From an uncultured Acidobacteriaceae bacterium (lineage in GTDB: Bacteria > Acidobacteriota > Terriglobia > Terriglobales > Acidobacteriaceae): 64,000 nt of DNA. Of this stretch, positions 25,947 to 33,446 are shown piece by piece. Location of the stretch: NCBI GenBank assembly GCA_903828675.1, contig CAIKND010000036.1, positions 1-64,000 on the forward strand, written 5' to 3'. Positions within the stretch are counted from its first letter, which is position 1; every line of letters begins with the position of its first letter. Made by a program: the position numbers and the translations under genes. The notes beneath the pieces were generated by a model. That model was given only the letters and a program-made list of their open reading frames with translations. It was not told the DNA's origin and did not search any database.

Positions 25947-26966
25947 TTACTCCTTCACACTATCCGCGGAAGTGTGATGTCCGGCGCGGTGGCGCGGTTT
26001 GAGTGAGGCAGCGCAGACGCGCGCCATGCATTCGTCGATCTTGCGCGGCATCAACGATTGACCGTCGCGGGTAACTTTGGCAGTTTCGGTGGTAAGAACG
26101 TCATGGCAGACCCACTGGAAGACCGGATCGTCCATCCGCGCATGTGCCTGCTGGTGCACGAGAATCCTGGCGATCGCAATGGCTGCGCGAATGGTCGGCC
26201 GATGGTTGTTAACGCCTGTGCCGCGCAACTCGCGTACGATGTCCACGATGACTTCAGCGTCCTCGCGGGACCCGCCCGACTTGGACACCGCGATCTGGAC
26301 CTCTGTCTCGCGATCGAAGTTGCCGAGGTTGAGCGTGATCAGGCGATCCATCAAGGCATCCTGAGTCTTGTGAACTCCGGCGTACTCCTCAGGGTTCGAG
26401 GTGAAGATGGCTCGGAAGTTCGGATGAACGTCAAGGTAACCTTCGCCGCCGCTGCGCCTCAAGCTGGGTAGATTGAGAATCCGCTCCTCGAGCACACTGA
26501 GCAGGGCGTTGTTGGCTTCAGGGCGGGAACGGTTGAACTCGTCGTAGATGAGCGTGTTTCCGTTGGCGCAAGCGGTGGTGAGGCGGTTGTCCACCCACAG
26601 GGTGTTCATGTCCTCTTCGGTCTTCAATACGGAATGTATATAGTTGTCGACCAGCTTCGACTTGCGGTATCCGGCGTCCTTGCCGATGAGATCGGAACTG
26701 CCAAACTCGTCATCGCCATGGATCAGCGTTACCGGGCGTCCGAGTTTGGTGGCCATGTGAAAGGCCAGGGTGGTCTTTCCTGTCCCCGCCGGACCCGCAA
26801 AGTGTATGGCATAACCCACCTCTAGATAAGCTAGTGCCCTGTTGGTTAGTGCCTGGATGTGCGGGCTCGCCACAAACTCGTCGCTGGCTTCGACCAGAAC
26901 ATCGTCACCTTGCGGCTGCACCCGTACGACGCCCCCGTTATTTCCATTGTTCTCTGCATTCGCCAT
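25947..26966 (-). CDS. gvpN: Gas vesicle AAA+ ATPase GvpN
   Basis: This 339-aa MoxR-type AAA+ ATPase is needed for vesicle enlargement in characterised systems. Walker A is GPAGTGKTTLAFHMA, Walker B is GNTLIYDEFNRSRPEANNAL, the sensor region is HPNFRAIFTSNPEEYAGVH, and an arginine-bearing MDRLITL follows. All nucleotide-binding motifs are intact. The start at 26,966 (MANAENNGNNGG) is chosen over the longer frame because GAGAG lies ahead and homologues begin near here. It sits between the Lys/Ala-rich coiled-coil gene and the 104-aa gene. Confidence 0.93.
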   Translation of the reverse strand: MANAENNGNNGGVVRVQPQGDDVLVEASDEFVASPHIQALTNRALAYLEVGYAIHFAGPAGTGKTTLAFHMATKLGRPVTLIHGDDEFGSSDLIGKDAGYRKSKLVDNYIHSVLKTEEDMNTLWVDNRLTTACANGNTLIYDEFNRSRPEANNALLSVLEERILNLPSLRRSGGEGYLDVHPNFRAIFTSNPEEYAGVHKTQDALMDRLITLNLGNFDRETEVQIAVSKSGGSREDAEVIVDIVRELRGTGVNNHRPTIRAAIAIARILVHQQAHARMDDPVFQWVCHDVLTTETAKVTRDGQSLMPRKIDECMARVCAASLKPRHRAGHHTSADSVKE

Positions 26967-27003
26967 CGAATTGCTCTCTCTTCTTATTGATATTTGGCTG
27001 GCG

Positions 27004-27663
27004 TTAGTGTTTCTTCGGTTTCTTGACAGGCGAATTGGGCTTGGCCGGTGGCGCAACCGGCGCCGGGTCACTCACGATAGAGGGGGCCGCCTTGGCCTGC
27101 GGTTTCGCCTCTACGGAGGAACTCTCCTGCCGCTTGGCCTTGGCTTCCGCCGCCACCTCCTTCTCATGCATCTGCCGGGCTTTCGCCCTGGCATTCTCTG
27201 CCTGCTGCTCCTGCTCGCGTCGCACCTTGGCCTGGGCTTCTTCAGCCAGTTGCCGCTCATGCTCCAGCAGGGCCTTCGCCTTGGCCTTTTCAACGCGCTG
27301 CTGTTCGTGTTCGCGTAGCGCCTTGGCCTTGGCCAGCTCATGGAGTCTTTGCTGGCGCTGTGCCTCGGCCTTGGCTTCTTCGGCTAACTCCTGAAGTCTG
27401 CGTTGGCGCTGTGCCTCAGCCTTGGCTTCCTTCACAAGTTGGCGTTCCTGCGTCTCAGCGGCCTTACGCTCGCCAACAGTCGGACCAAACCAGACGCGAT
27501 GTGCACCGGCGCGATCCTGGGCAAAGGCCGCGCGCAAGGCCGAAACACGGGTACGTCTCTCCGCGGCCTGCGCGGCAAGTCTCTGCTGCAATACTGTCCG
27601 CTCGCGGCGCCAAGCTCCGATTTCCTGATGCAATCGAACCATCGCTTCGCTTAAAACACCCAT
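27004..27663 (-). CDS. Lys/Ala/Glu-rich coiled-coil protein, GvpC-like candidate
   Basis: This 219-aa protein has an N-terminal domain (MVRLHQEIGAWRRERTVLQQ, ending DRAGAHRVWFGP), then an uninterrupted helical region of imperfect 15-19-residue units (VKEAKAEAQRQRRLQELAEE; AKALREHEQQRVEKAKAKAL) and a Pro-rich tail. The N-terminal domain matches the 93-aa neighbour at 28,252. The start at 27,663 has GAGGA ahead. Repeated amphipathic helices on a gas-vesicle operon recall GvpC, the outer reinforcing protein, although the repeat length differs from the 33 residues of cyanobacterial GvpC. The role is inference. Confidence 0.7.
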   Translation of the reverse strand: MGVLSEAMVRLHQEIGAWRRERTVLQQRLAAQAAERRTRVSALRAAFAQDRAGAHRVWFGPTVGERKAAETQERQLVKEAKAEAQRQRRLQELAEEAKAEAQRQQRLHELAKAKALREHEQQRVEKAKAKALLEHERQLAEEAQAKVRREQEQQAENARAKARQMHEKEVAAEAKAKRQESSSVEAKPQAKAAPSIVSDPAPVAPPAKPNSPVKKPKKH

Positions 27664-27773
27664 ATTTATCCTCGCTTTCAAAAGGTTCGTACCCGGCACT
27701 GCGATTACCACGTACAGTGCCTGTCTGGAAAGCACGTCATGGGCCACGGCCCCCGGTCAACGACGTGTGGTAC

Positions 27774-27959
27774 TTAGTGGGCCTTTTTCGCCGGAGGGCT
27801 CATGACGGCTTGAGCCAACTTGACCGCGCGAACGTTGCCCTCTTCGGTCCTGATCTCAAGAATCGCGCCGCAGGTAAAACACTTGACCTGGCCTTCATAG
27901 TCGTCATAGGCATCGCCGATATCCACCGAGTGCCCGCAGGAAAGACAGTTGATTTTCAT
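27774..27959 (-). CDS. Small zinc-ribbon protein in the gas-vesicle cluster
   Basis: This 61-aa protein has two CxxC pairs (CLSCGHSVDIGDAYDDYEGQ, then VKCFTCGAILEI), spaced as in a zinc ribbon. The start at 27,959 has GTGGAG in front; the frame extends 10 codons upstream without a ribosome-binding site. No membrane segment is present. It could bind RNA or protein; position inside the gvp operon is the only functional hint. Confidence 0.7.
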   Translation of the reverse strand: MKINCLSCGHSVDIGDAYDDYEGQVKCFTCGAILEIRTEEGNVRAVKLAQAVMSPPAKKAH

Positions 27960-28251
27960 CGTGCTCCACTCTTTCCGCTCGTAAGTCAAAAATGCATTAA
28001 CAATAACAATGAGTTAGTGTCACGGCTATATCATGTAATCCGAGTCATGGAGCATAAGTCTGAATGCTGACGGCAGGATACTCATCGCCGACGCCGACCG
28101 GAATGAACCAGCTATCACCGAAGATCGCCAACCAGCGCTGAACTGACTGCCCGTGGCCGGCGCGCGGCAAACCTGCCACGCCGCGCTGGATCGCGATTGC
28201 ACAAGAAATGCTTGCCACGAGCTTGCAATTCTGCCCGGCCGATCAAGCCAA

Positions 28252-28533
28252 TCAGCCCTTGCCGGACCACGCCTTGCGGGCGCCCGCCAAGTCATCTCTC
28301 ATGTCTTTCCGCAGTGTGCCTACGGACCGCTGCAGATTGGTGAGAAAATGCACCCGGGCCTGTTTCGATTGCTTCGCCATCTTTGCGCGAGCATGTCCAA
28401 AGTGCGAGCAGAGCTGGGTGACAGCATGGCTCCTCGACTCTGTTTCTTTTCGCAGGCCGTTCATCAGGTTTCCGCGGCTCCTGCGCATGGCGACAATTTC
28501 GTCATGCAGGCGAACCATATCGTCAGTCATCAT
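28252..28533 (-). CDS. Small helical gas-vesicle-cluster protein, paralogue of the coiled-coil gene
   Basis: This 93-aa basic helical protein begins MMTDDMVRLHDEIVAMRRSR and ends DLAGARKAWSGKG. Both ends match the 219-aa neighbour (MVRLHQEIGAWRRER and DRAGAHRVWFGP), so this is the minimal form of the same domain. An AAGGAG site precedes the start. It lies between gvpA and the zinc-ribbon gene, the place where accessory structural genes are often found. No function is known to me. Confidence 0.7.
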   Translation of the reverse strand: MMTDDMVRLHDEIVAMRRSRGNLMNGLRKETESRSHAVTQLCSHFGHARAKMAKQSKQARVHFLTNLQRSVGTLRKDMRDDLAGARKAWSGKG

Positions 28534-28748
28534 TCTGTTTCTCCTTATTCAGACTGTGCTACGGAGTTTCTCGTGGCCGTTCTATGCGCGGTAGGCGGGT
28601 AGAAACGGCCCCAAGGATCTTGCGGAACCTAAAGCCGGCCACTCGACTGACGCAGAGTTGATAGCGAAGATTCCGAGTCCCGCGAAACTTTGCTGGGCTC
28701 GTGCAACTGGCGGATCACTGCGAAAGATCGAGGGGCCGGCTTCAGTTC

Positions 28749-28967
28749 TTAGGCGGGCGATGCGGCGGTGGCGGTCAGGCCAATCGCTTCGGCGTACTTC
28801 AGGTACGTCTCAACGGAGGCGATGACTACGCGGGCTTCGATTGAAAGCAGCTCGATGCCGACGAGTGAGACCTTGACCCAGGCGTCAATTACGATGCCCT
28901 TGTCAAGAATGCGATCGACAACTTCTGCCAAGCTGGAAGAATCTGTGGATTTCTGTACCTTTGCCAT
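28749..28967 (-). CDS. gvpA: Major gas vesicle structural protein GvpA
   Basis: This 72-aa main shell protein polymerises into the gas-permeable ribs of the vesicle wall. It shows the canonical series [40 protein letters not shown] and [13 protein letters not shown]: helix, two beta strands, helix. The start at 28,967 (MAKVQKST) has AGAGGAAA just ahead and matches GvpA length; the frame is open for 14 more codons. It has its own 328-base upstream region with a sigma-54-like promoter and two tandem hairpin-forming repeats, and a 215-base gap to the next gene, as expected for the most highly expressed gene. Confidence 0.96.
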   Translation of the reverse strand: MAKVQKSTDSSSLAEVVDRILDKGIVIDAWVKVSLVGIELLSIEARVVIASVETYLKYAEAIGLTATAASPA

Positions 28968-29013
28968 GTTCGATTTCCTCTCTATACGGTTGTGAGATTT
29001 TGCTACCAAAGTA

Positions 29014-29059
29014 AGCCACCAGTTTTATTGGCTCTAGAAAGCCACCAATTTTATTGGCT
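29014..29059 (-). repeat. Two tandem 20-base hairpin-forming repeats upstream of gvpA
   Basis: AGCCACCAGTTTTATTGGCT (29,014-29,033) and AGCCACCAATTTTATTGGCT (29,040-29,059) differ at one base and are six bases apart. Each is an imperfect palindrome (AGCCA...TGGCT), able to form a hairpin in RNA or bind a dimer in DNA. They lie 47-92 bases before the gvpA ATG, between it and the proposed promoter, so they would be in the 5' leader. Confidence 0.7.
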
Positions 29060-29072
29060 TCGCACCCCACTT

Positions 29073-29088
29073 AGCACGAAGGTAGCCA
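29073..29088 (-). promoter_or_regulatory. Candidate sigma-54 promoter of gvpA
   Basis: On the minus strand the sequence TGGCTACCTTCGTGCT has GG and GC at the exact -24/-12 spacing (consensus TGGCAC-N5-TTGC), with TGGC and TGC matching. It lies 106 bases upstream of the gvpA start. The operon carries its own sigma-54 activator with a GAFTGA loop, which supports the reading. The match is partial and by eye. Confidence 0.45.
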
Positions 29089-29295
29089 AAACCGTTAGAG
29101 GCCGAAGTAATTAAACTTGATTGAGCTGGCCCAGAATTTATTACGATGATTATGCGCGACTTATAAGGATTCGAAGGGTGAAGCCGCTAATAGGCGGGGT
29201 TGAATGAGGAAAGGCAATTGGTATTCCAACCAATCAAACCATGGAAATTGAACTATGGCCGCATTTCCCTATAAGCGGCCAAGCGATGCATCATT

Positions 29296-29961
29296 TTAAC
29301 CAGACAGCGAAACAAAGTTATAGGGCGGCCACGGCCCGCTCATCAACAACCTGACGCCGTCCAGATCGATCTCCCTGACCCTGCTTCGAAAATCCTCAAT
29401 GCAGCCTTTTGGCGTCAGAAAGTATAGAGAGAGCATTCGCCCTTGATCTGCCTGAGTAATCTCGCTCCTTTGCTCGGTGTAGCAGCCGGTGAGCGATGCG
29501 GCGATCCGATCGGCGAGTTGAGTCTCTTGCGCGGCGAGGCTGACGCCGGCTGGATAGCGTTCGCGCAGAGATGCCAGGTACGCGCTGCCGGGCGACAAGG
29601 AGATTGGGGGCACAGTGGGCAGACTGGCCGGGCATAGGACACGGATTCCCATTTCAGTCATGCCGTCAAGGCGATCGAGAAGCGCATCGTACGCCTGGCG
29701 GCTATTTTCAAGCAGGCGAATGACCGCCTCCTCACCCTCCATCAGGCAGCCATACCGCATGGGAATGACGGCCTGTGTGGCATGGATCGCCTCAACCACC
29801 TGCTCGAATGCCAAGAGAGAGGCAAGACCCGGCAGCGAATCCGCCTCTTCCACCTGGGAAAGGACAGCCGCGAGCCCATGCACAGCCGCCAGGAATATCC
29901 CTGGCCCTGGAAGGGGATAGACCGGGGCCTGCCGGCAAATGCAATGGAGCAGAAGCTTCAT
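29296..29961 (-). CDS. Gas vesicle protein GvpF/GvpL (copy 2)
   Basis: This 221-aa GvpF/L-family assembly protein carries the central AVIPMRYGCLMEGEEAV (family pattern PxRFG/YG) and the C-terminal GPWPPYNFVSL. The start at 29,961 (MKLLLHCICRQ) forms an ATGA overlap with the stop of the preceding gvpF/L gene, so it is preferred to the frame opening at 30,009. It ends the upstream half of the cluster; a 328-base gap then leads to gvpA. Confidence 0.9.
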   Translation of the reverse strand: MKLLLHCICRQAPVYPLPGPGIFLAAVHGLAAVLSQVEEADSLPGLASLLAFEQVVEAIHATQAVIPMRYGCLMEGEEAVIRLLENSRQAYDALLDRLDGMTEMGIRVLCPASLPTVPPISLSPGSAYLASLRERYPAGVSLAAQETQLADRIAASLTGCYTEQRSEITQADQGRMLSLYFLTPKGCIEDFRSRVREIDLDGVRLLMSGPWPPYNFVSLSG

Positions 29962-30773
29962 GACCCTTCGTCGCCGGAAAGCTCCGGGGTGAAACTGTAG
30001 GGCGGCCAAGGACCGGTCAGCGTGAGCGTAAGACCGGGATACGCTTCGACCTGATTCAACTGGTCCACTAGAGACCTGAAAGCATCAAGCGCGGCCGGCG
30101 AAAGGAGGAAAGCCCAGTTGAGCACCAACTCGGCGTCACTTCCGTCGGTCGCCGAATCGACCACCTTGCGCTCCTTGAAGCCGCTTGCCTTGGCACCCAA
30201 CATCGCCGCGGCCCGCTGGCAGAATTCTCTCAAGCGGATGCGAAAATCCCGCTCCAACTGTGCCTTGAGGCGCTTTTCCTGGAAATACCGCGCCCCGGGC
30301 GAAGTGACCGGAGGAGCCTCCCCGGCGGCGGATTGCTCTGATCCGGCAAATTTCTCCATTGCGCCAGGACGGTCCAGCATCCCTTTGACGGCCCATTCCT
30401 GGCAGTCTCCCAACCGGGAGAAGAAATCCTCGATCACTTCCCGGTGGAGGGCAGCAAAATGCTGCAGGCTCTGATGGGAGGTAAAGAGGGTGCCGAAACG
30501 CGCCGGCAACACTGGCGCCCAACGCATAGCCTCTTCAATCACCGCTTCATGGCGGCAGACCTGCGGACCTAGCCAGGCGAGATCCTGCAGCCGGGCCTCC
30601 GCGGCCTCCCCACAGAACTCCGCCAACTCTACTTCGCAGAGAATGGCGCCAATCTGCGCGCAAACGCACAGAGAAGCCGAGGGCCTCCCATCCACCCCGG
30701 GAACACTGCACTGCGCGTACTCAACAAACGGCGCAAAGCAATAAAGATAAAGGGCAGATCCGCCCTCGCTCAT
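29958..30773 (-). CDS. Gas vesicle protein GvpF/GvpL (copy 1)
   Basis: This 271-aa protein of the GvpF/L family has an N-terminal ALYLYCFAP strand, the central APVLPARFGTLF motif, a charged helical middle section and C-terminal GPWPPYSF. It starts 6 bases after the stop of the Cdc48-type gene, with a ribosome-binding site (AGGGGGGT) lying in that gene's end, and overlaps the next gvpF/L by ATGA. The three GvpF/L copies in the locus are clearly diverged, so they are not recent duplicates. Confidence 0.9.
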   Translation of the reverse strand: MSEGGSALYLYCFAPFVEYAQCSVPGVDGRPSASLCVCAQIGAILCEVELAEFCGEAAEARLQDLAWLGPQVCRHEAVIEEAMRWAPVLPARFGTLFTSHQSLQHFAALHREVIEDFFSRLGDCQEWAVKGMLDRPGAMEKFAGSEQSAAGEAPPVTSPGARYFQEKRLKAQLERDFRIRLREFCQRAAAMLGAKASGFKERKVVDSATDGSDAELVLNWAFLLSPAALDAFRSLVDQLNQVEAYPGLTLTLTGPWPPYSFTPELSGDEGS

Positions 30774-30779
30774 CTGCCT

Positions 30780-32930
30780 TTACCCCCCTTCTTCGATGGC
30801 AATGCGCAGATCGTCGGGCCGGATAATAACCGGCAAATCCACAGCCGGATCGGCATTTCTGCTTGCCACCGCACGGCGCACCGCGCGGAGCGCCGCCTTG
30901 GTACACGCGCCCTGGATCTCGGCGCCGCTGAAGCCATCCGTTTGGGCGGCCAGTTCGCTGGCGACTATTCCTTCGGCGAGTGGTTTGGCCCGAAGGCAAA
31001 CCTCGAAGATTCGTTGCCGGCTTTCCTGGTCCGGTAACGGAATCTCGACGATCTGATCGAAGCGACCTGGCCGCAAGATTGCCGGGTCGAGCATATCGAT
31101 TCGGTTGGTCGCGCCCAGGACGAGTACGCCCTTCAGTTCCTCAATACCATCCAGTTCGGTAAGGAACTGACTCAGGACCCGCTCCGCGACCCCGCCATCG
31201 GAGTTGGATCCATCGCGGGTAGGCACCAGTGCGTCAATCTCATCGAAGAAGATGATGCAGGGAGTGGCTTGCCTGGCCTTTTGGAACATCTCGCGCACTC
31301 CACGCTCCGACTCCCCCACATACTTGGAGAGCAGCGCAGGACCTTTTACGGAAATGAAATTTACCTTGCTTTCCGTGGCGATGGCCTTGGCTAGCATAGT
31401 TTTGCCGCAGCCCGGCGGTCCCACCATGAGGATTCCCTTTGGCGGACGTATCGATGCTTTGGAGAACAACTCCGCATAGTGGAGCGGCCACTCCACAGCT
31501 TCAATAAGATGCTGCTTTACCTCGGACAAGCCGCCCACATCTTCCCAGCGGACATTGGGAACCTCGACAAACACCTCCCGCATCGCGGAAGGCGTCACCT
31601 CCCCCAAGGCATCGATGAAGTCCTCCATCTGGACCTCAAGCTTGGCAAGCTGCTCATAGGGGATGCTGGCGCGCGCGAAGTCAATGTCCGGCATGATGCG
31701 TCGCAGGCAGATCATGGCAGCCTCGCGACAGAGCGCTTCCAGATCCGCCCCAACAAAGCCATGAGTAATCTCGGCCAGCCGATCCATGTCCACGTTCGCA
31801 GCCAGCGGCATACCGCGGCTATGAATGGCCAAAGTCTCAGCGCGTCCGACACGGTCTGGGATGGGAATGGTAATCTCGCGGTCAAATCGCCCGGGACGGC
31901 GCAAGGCCGGATCAAGCAGGTTGGGCAGATTGGTGGCGGCGATGACAATGAGCTGCCGCCTTTTAGCCAGCCCGTCCATCAACGCGAGCAATTGCGCCAC
32001 AACGCGCTTCTCCACCTCTCCGACCACGTTTTCGCGCCTCGGCGCAATGGCGTCAATCTCATCCAGAAAGATGATGCTGGGGCTGTTGCGCGAGGCTTCC
32101 TCGAAGATCTTCCTGAGATGGGCCTCACTCTCGCCGTAGAACTTGTGGATGATCTCCGGGCCGCTCACGGAGTAGAAGTTCGCCTCGGTTTCATGGGCAA
32201 TGGCGCGCGCGATCAGGGTCTTGCCGCAACCCGGCGGGCCATGCAACAACACCCCCTTGGGAGCGTCGATTCCAAGGCGCTCAAAGACCTCAGGGTAGCG
32301 TAGCGGCAACTCGATCATTTCCCGGATACGCTGCAACTGCGGCTTCAACCCCCCGATGTCTTCGTACGAGGTGGAGTGCTCGGCCACCTTCTCCGCCTGC
32401 TGCGGATTGCCGATGACCAGTTGGGTACTTGCATGGATCTGTACTGCGCCTTTGGGCTTGGTCGTTTCCACACGAAAATCGGCCCAGCGGCTGCCGAACA
32501 GAGTGGCCCGAATCCGGTTTCCCTCCTGTACGGGCAGGCCGTCCAGGATACCTCCTATATAGGTGAGGTCGCGTTCAGATAACCGCGCGGGAGCCGCGGG
32601 AGCGAGCACCACGCGCTCAGCCGGAACGCAGGTGGTGTGACGCACAGAAACCAGATCGTCCAGCCCGCAGCCGGCGTTTTCGCGCACCAGGCCGTCAATC
32701 TGGATGCGGGACTGGCCGCGAATATCCTTGTGCGCGGGCATGACCTTGCAGACGGTTCCGCGCTTCCCTGCTACCTCGACCATGTCTCCAATGGCCACTT
32801 GCAGCTTCTCAATGTCTTCCGGGCCCAGGCGGGCGATGCCGCGGCCTACATCCTTGCTCAAGGCTTCGGTGACTTTAAGCTTGAGAGCCGGTGTTTTTGG
32901 ATTTTCTGCTTCAGAATTGGAGTTCTTCAT
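30780..32930 (-). CDS. Cdc48/VAT-type double AAA+ ATPase
   Basis: This 716-aa homologue of p97/Cdc48 and archaeal VAT unfolds or remodels protein complexes as a hexamer. The N-domain is at about residues 12-185 (ARLGPEDIEKLQVAIGDMVE). D1 has GPPGCGKTLIARAI and FLDEIDAIAPRR; D2 has GPPGCGKTMLAKAI and FFDEIDALVPTRDG; both have sensor-1 and arginine-finger regions (RRPGRFD, LRPGRFD). The start at 32,930 gives an ATGA overlap with the Hsp20 gene. Cdc48-like proteins accompany gas-vesicle genes in some organisms; here it is embedded between hsp20 and gvpF/L. Confidence 0.92.
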   Translation of the reverse strand: MKNSNSEAENPKTPALKLKVTEALSKDVGRGIARLGPEDIEKLQVAIGDMVEVAGKRGTVCKVMPAHKDIRGQSRIQIDGLVRENAGCGLDDLVSVRHTTCVPAERVVLAPAAPARLSERDLTYIGGILDGLPVQEGNRIRATLFGSRWADFRVETTKPKGAVQIHASTQLVIGNPQQAEKVAEHSTSYEDIGGLKPQLQRIREMIELPLRYPEVFERLGIDAPKGVLLHGPPGCGKTLIARAIAHETEANFYSVSGPEIIHKFYGESEAHLRKIFEEASRNSPSIIFLDEIDAIAPRRENVVGEVEKRVVAQLLALMDGLAKRRQLIVIAATNLPNLLDPALRRPGRFDREITIPIPDRVGRAETLAIHSRGMPLAANVDMDRLAEITHGFVGADLEALCREAAMICLRRIMPDIDFARASIPYEQLAKLEVQMEDFIDALGEVTPSAMREVFVEVPNVRWEDVGGLSEVKQHLIEAVEWPLHYAELFSKASIRPPKGILMVGPPGCGKTMLAKAIATESKVNFISVKGPALLSKYVGESERGVREMFQKARQATPCIIFFDEIDALVPTRDGSNSDGGVAERVLSQFLTELDGIEELKGVLVLGATNRIDMLDPAILRPGRFDQIVEIPLPDQESRQRIFEVCLRAKPLAEGIVASELAAQTDGFSGAEIQGACTKAALRAVRRAVASRNADPAVDLPVIIRPDDLRIAIEEGG

Positions 32931-33445
32931 CGGACACACTTGATTTCTACGACACCGTTATTGCAACTGACCTGGATCTTCTCGCGCACGGTGCTTATGG
33001 GCAGCGTCAGCTCTTTACGGTATTTCTTGTCGCCACGCTCCGCGGAGAGTATGAGCAGATCGCCATTGACTTCAATCTGAACATCTTCCACTGCAATACC
33101 CGGCATTTCGGCCAGAACCAGTACATGGTCATCTTCCTCAAAGACATCGACCACCGGCTCGCGTACCTCCTGAACGACGGTCTGTCCTGATTGGCGGTCC
33201 TTGCGAATATTGCCGAACGGCTCAACCCGCGGCCGGTCGTCGCCCAGCCCGGTCTTGATGGTGAATCCGTAGATTCCTCTCATTTCCTTGCCAGGGCCGT
33301 GAATCTCTCCGGTCCGCGACAGTTCCTCGCCTGTTTTGGCCAATTCGCCCAGCTTCTCGACCATATCCCCAAGGCCCTTGAGAATTCCGCCGATTCCCAA
33401 CTCGAACCCGCCTTCGCCCGGCTCATCACCGCGTTTCTTGGTCAT
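32927..33445 (-). CDS. Hsp20-family protein, GvpH-like
   Basis: This 172-aa small heat-shock-type protein has a Gly-rich and helical N-terminal region (FELGIGGILKGLGDMVEKLG), the link YGFTIKTGLGDDRPRVEPFG and a C-terminal alpha-crystallin domain (PVVDVFEEDDHVLVLAEMPG, ending NGVVEIKCV). The middle link resembles archaeal GvpH proteins. A chaperone role for aggregation-prone GvpA is likely by analogy. It lies one base after the sigma-54 regulator gene and overlaps the Cdc48-type gene. Confidence 0.85.
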   Translation of the reverse strand: MTKKRGDEPGEGGFELGIGGILKGLGDMVEKLGELAKTGEELSRTGEIHGPGKEMRGIYGFTIKTGLGDDRPRVEPFGNIRKDRQSGQTVVQEVREPVVDVFEEDDHVLVLAEMPGIAVEDVQIEVNGDLLILSAERGDKKYRKELTLPISTVREKIQVSCNNGVVEIKCVR

Positions 33446-33446
33446 A

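Noticed and set aside
29014..29059. CRISPR array
   Set aside because: Only two repeats with a six-base gap, palindromic, and no cas genes.
31479..32303. 274-aa plus-strand frame opposite the Cdc48-type gene
   Set aside because: Antisense shadow of strongly conserved AAA+ coding sequence.
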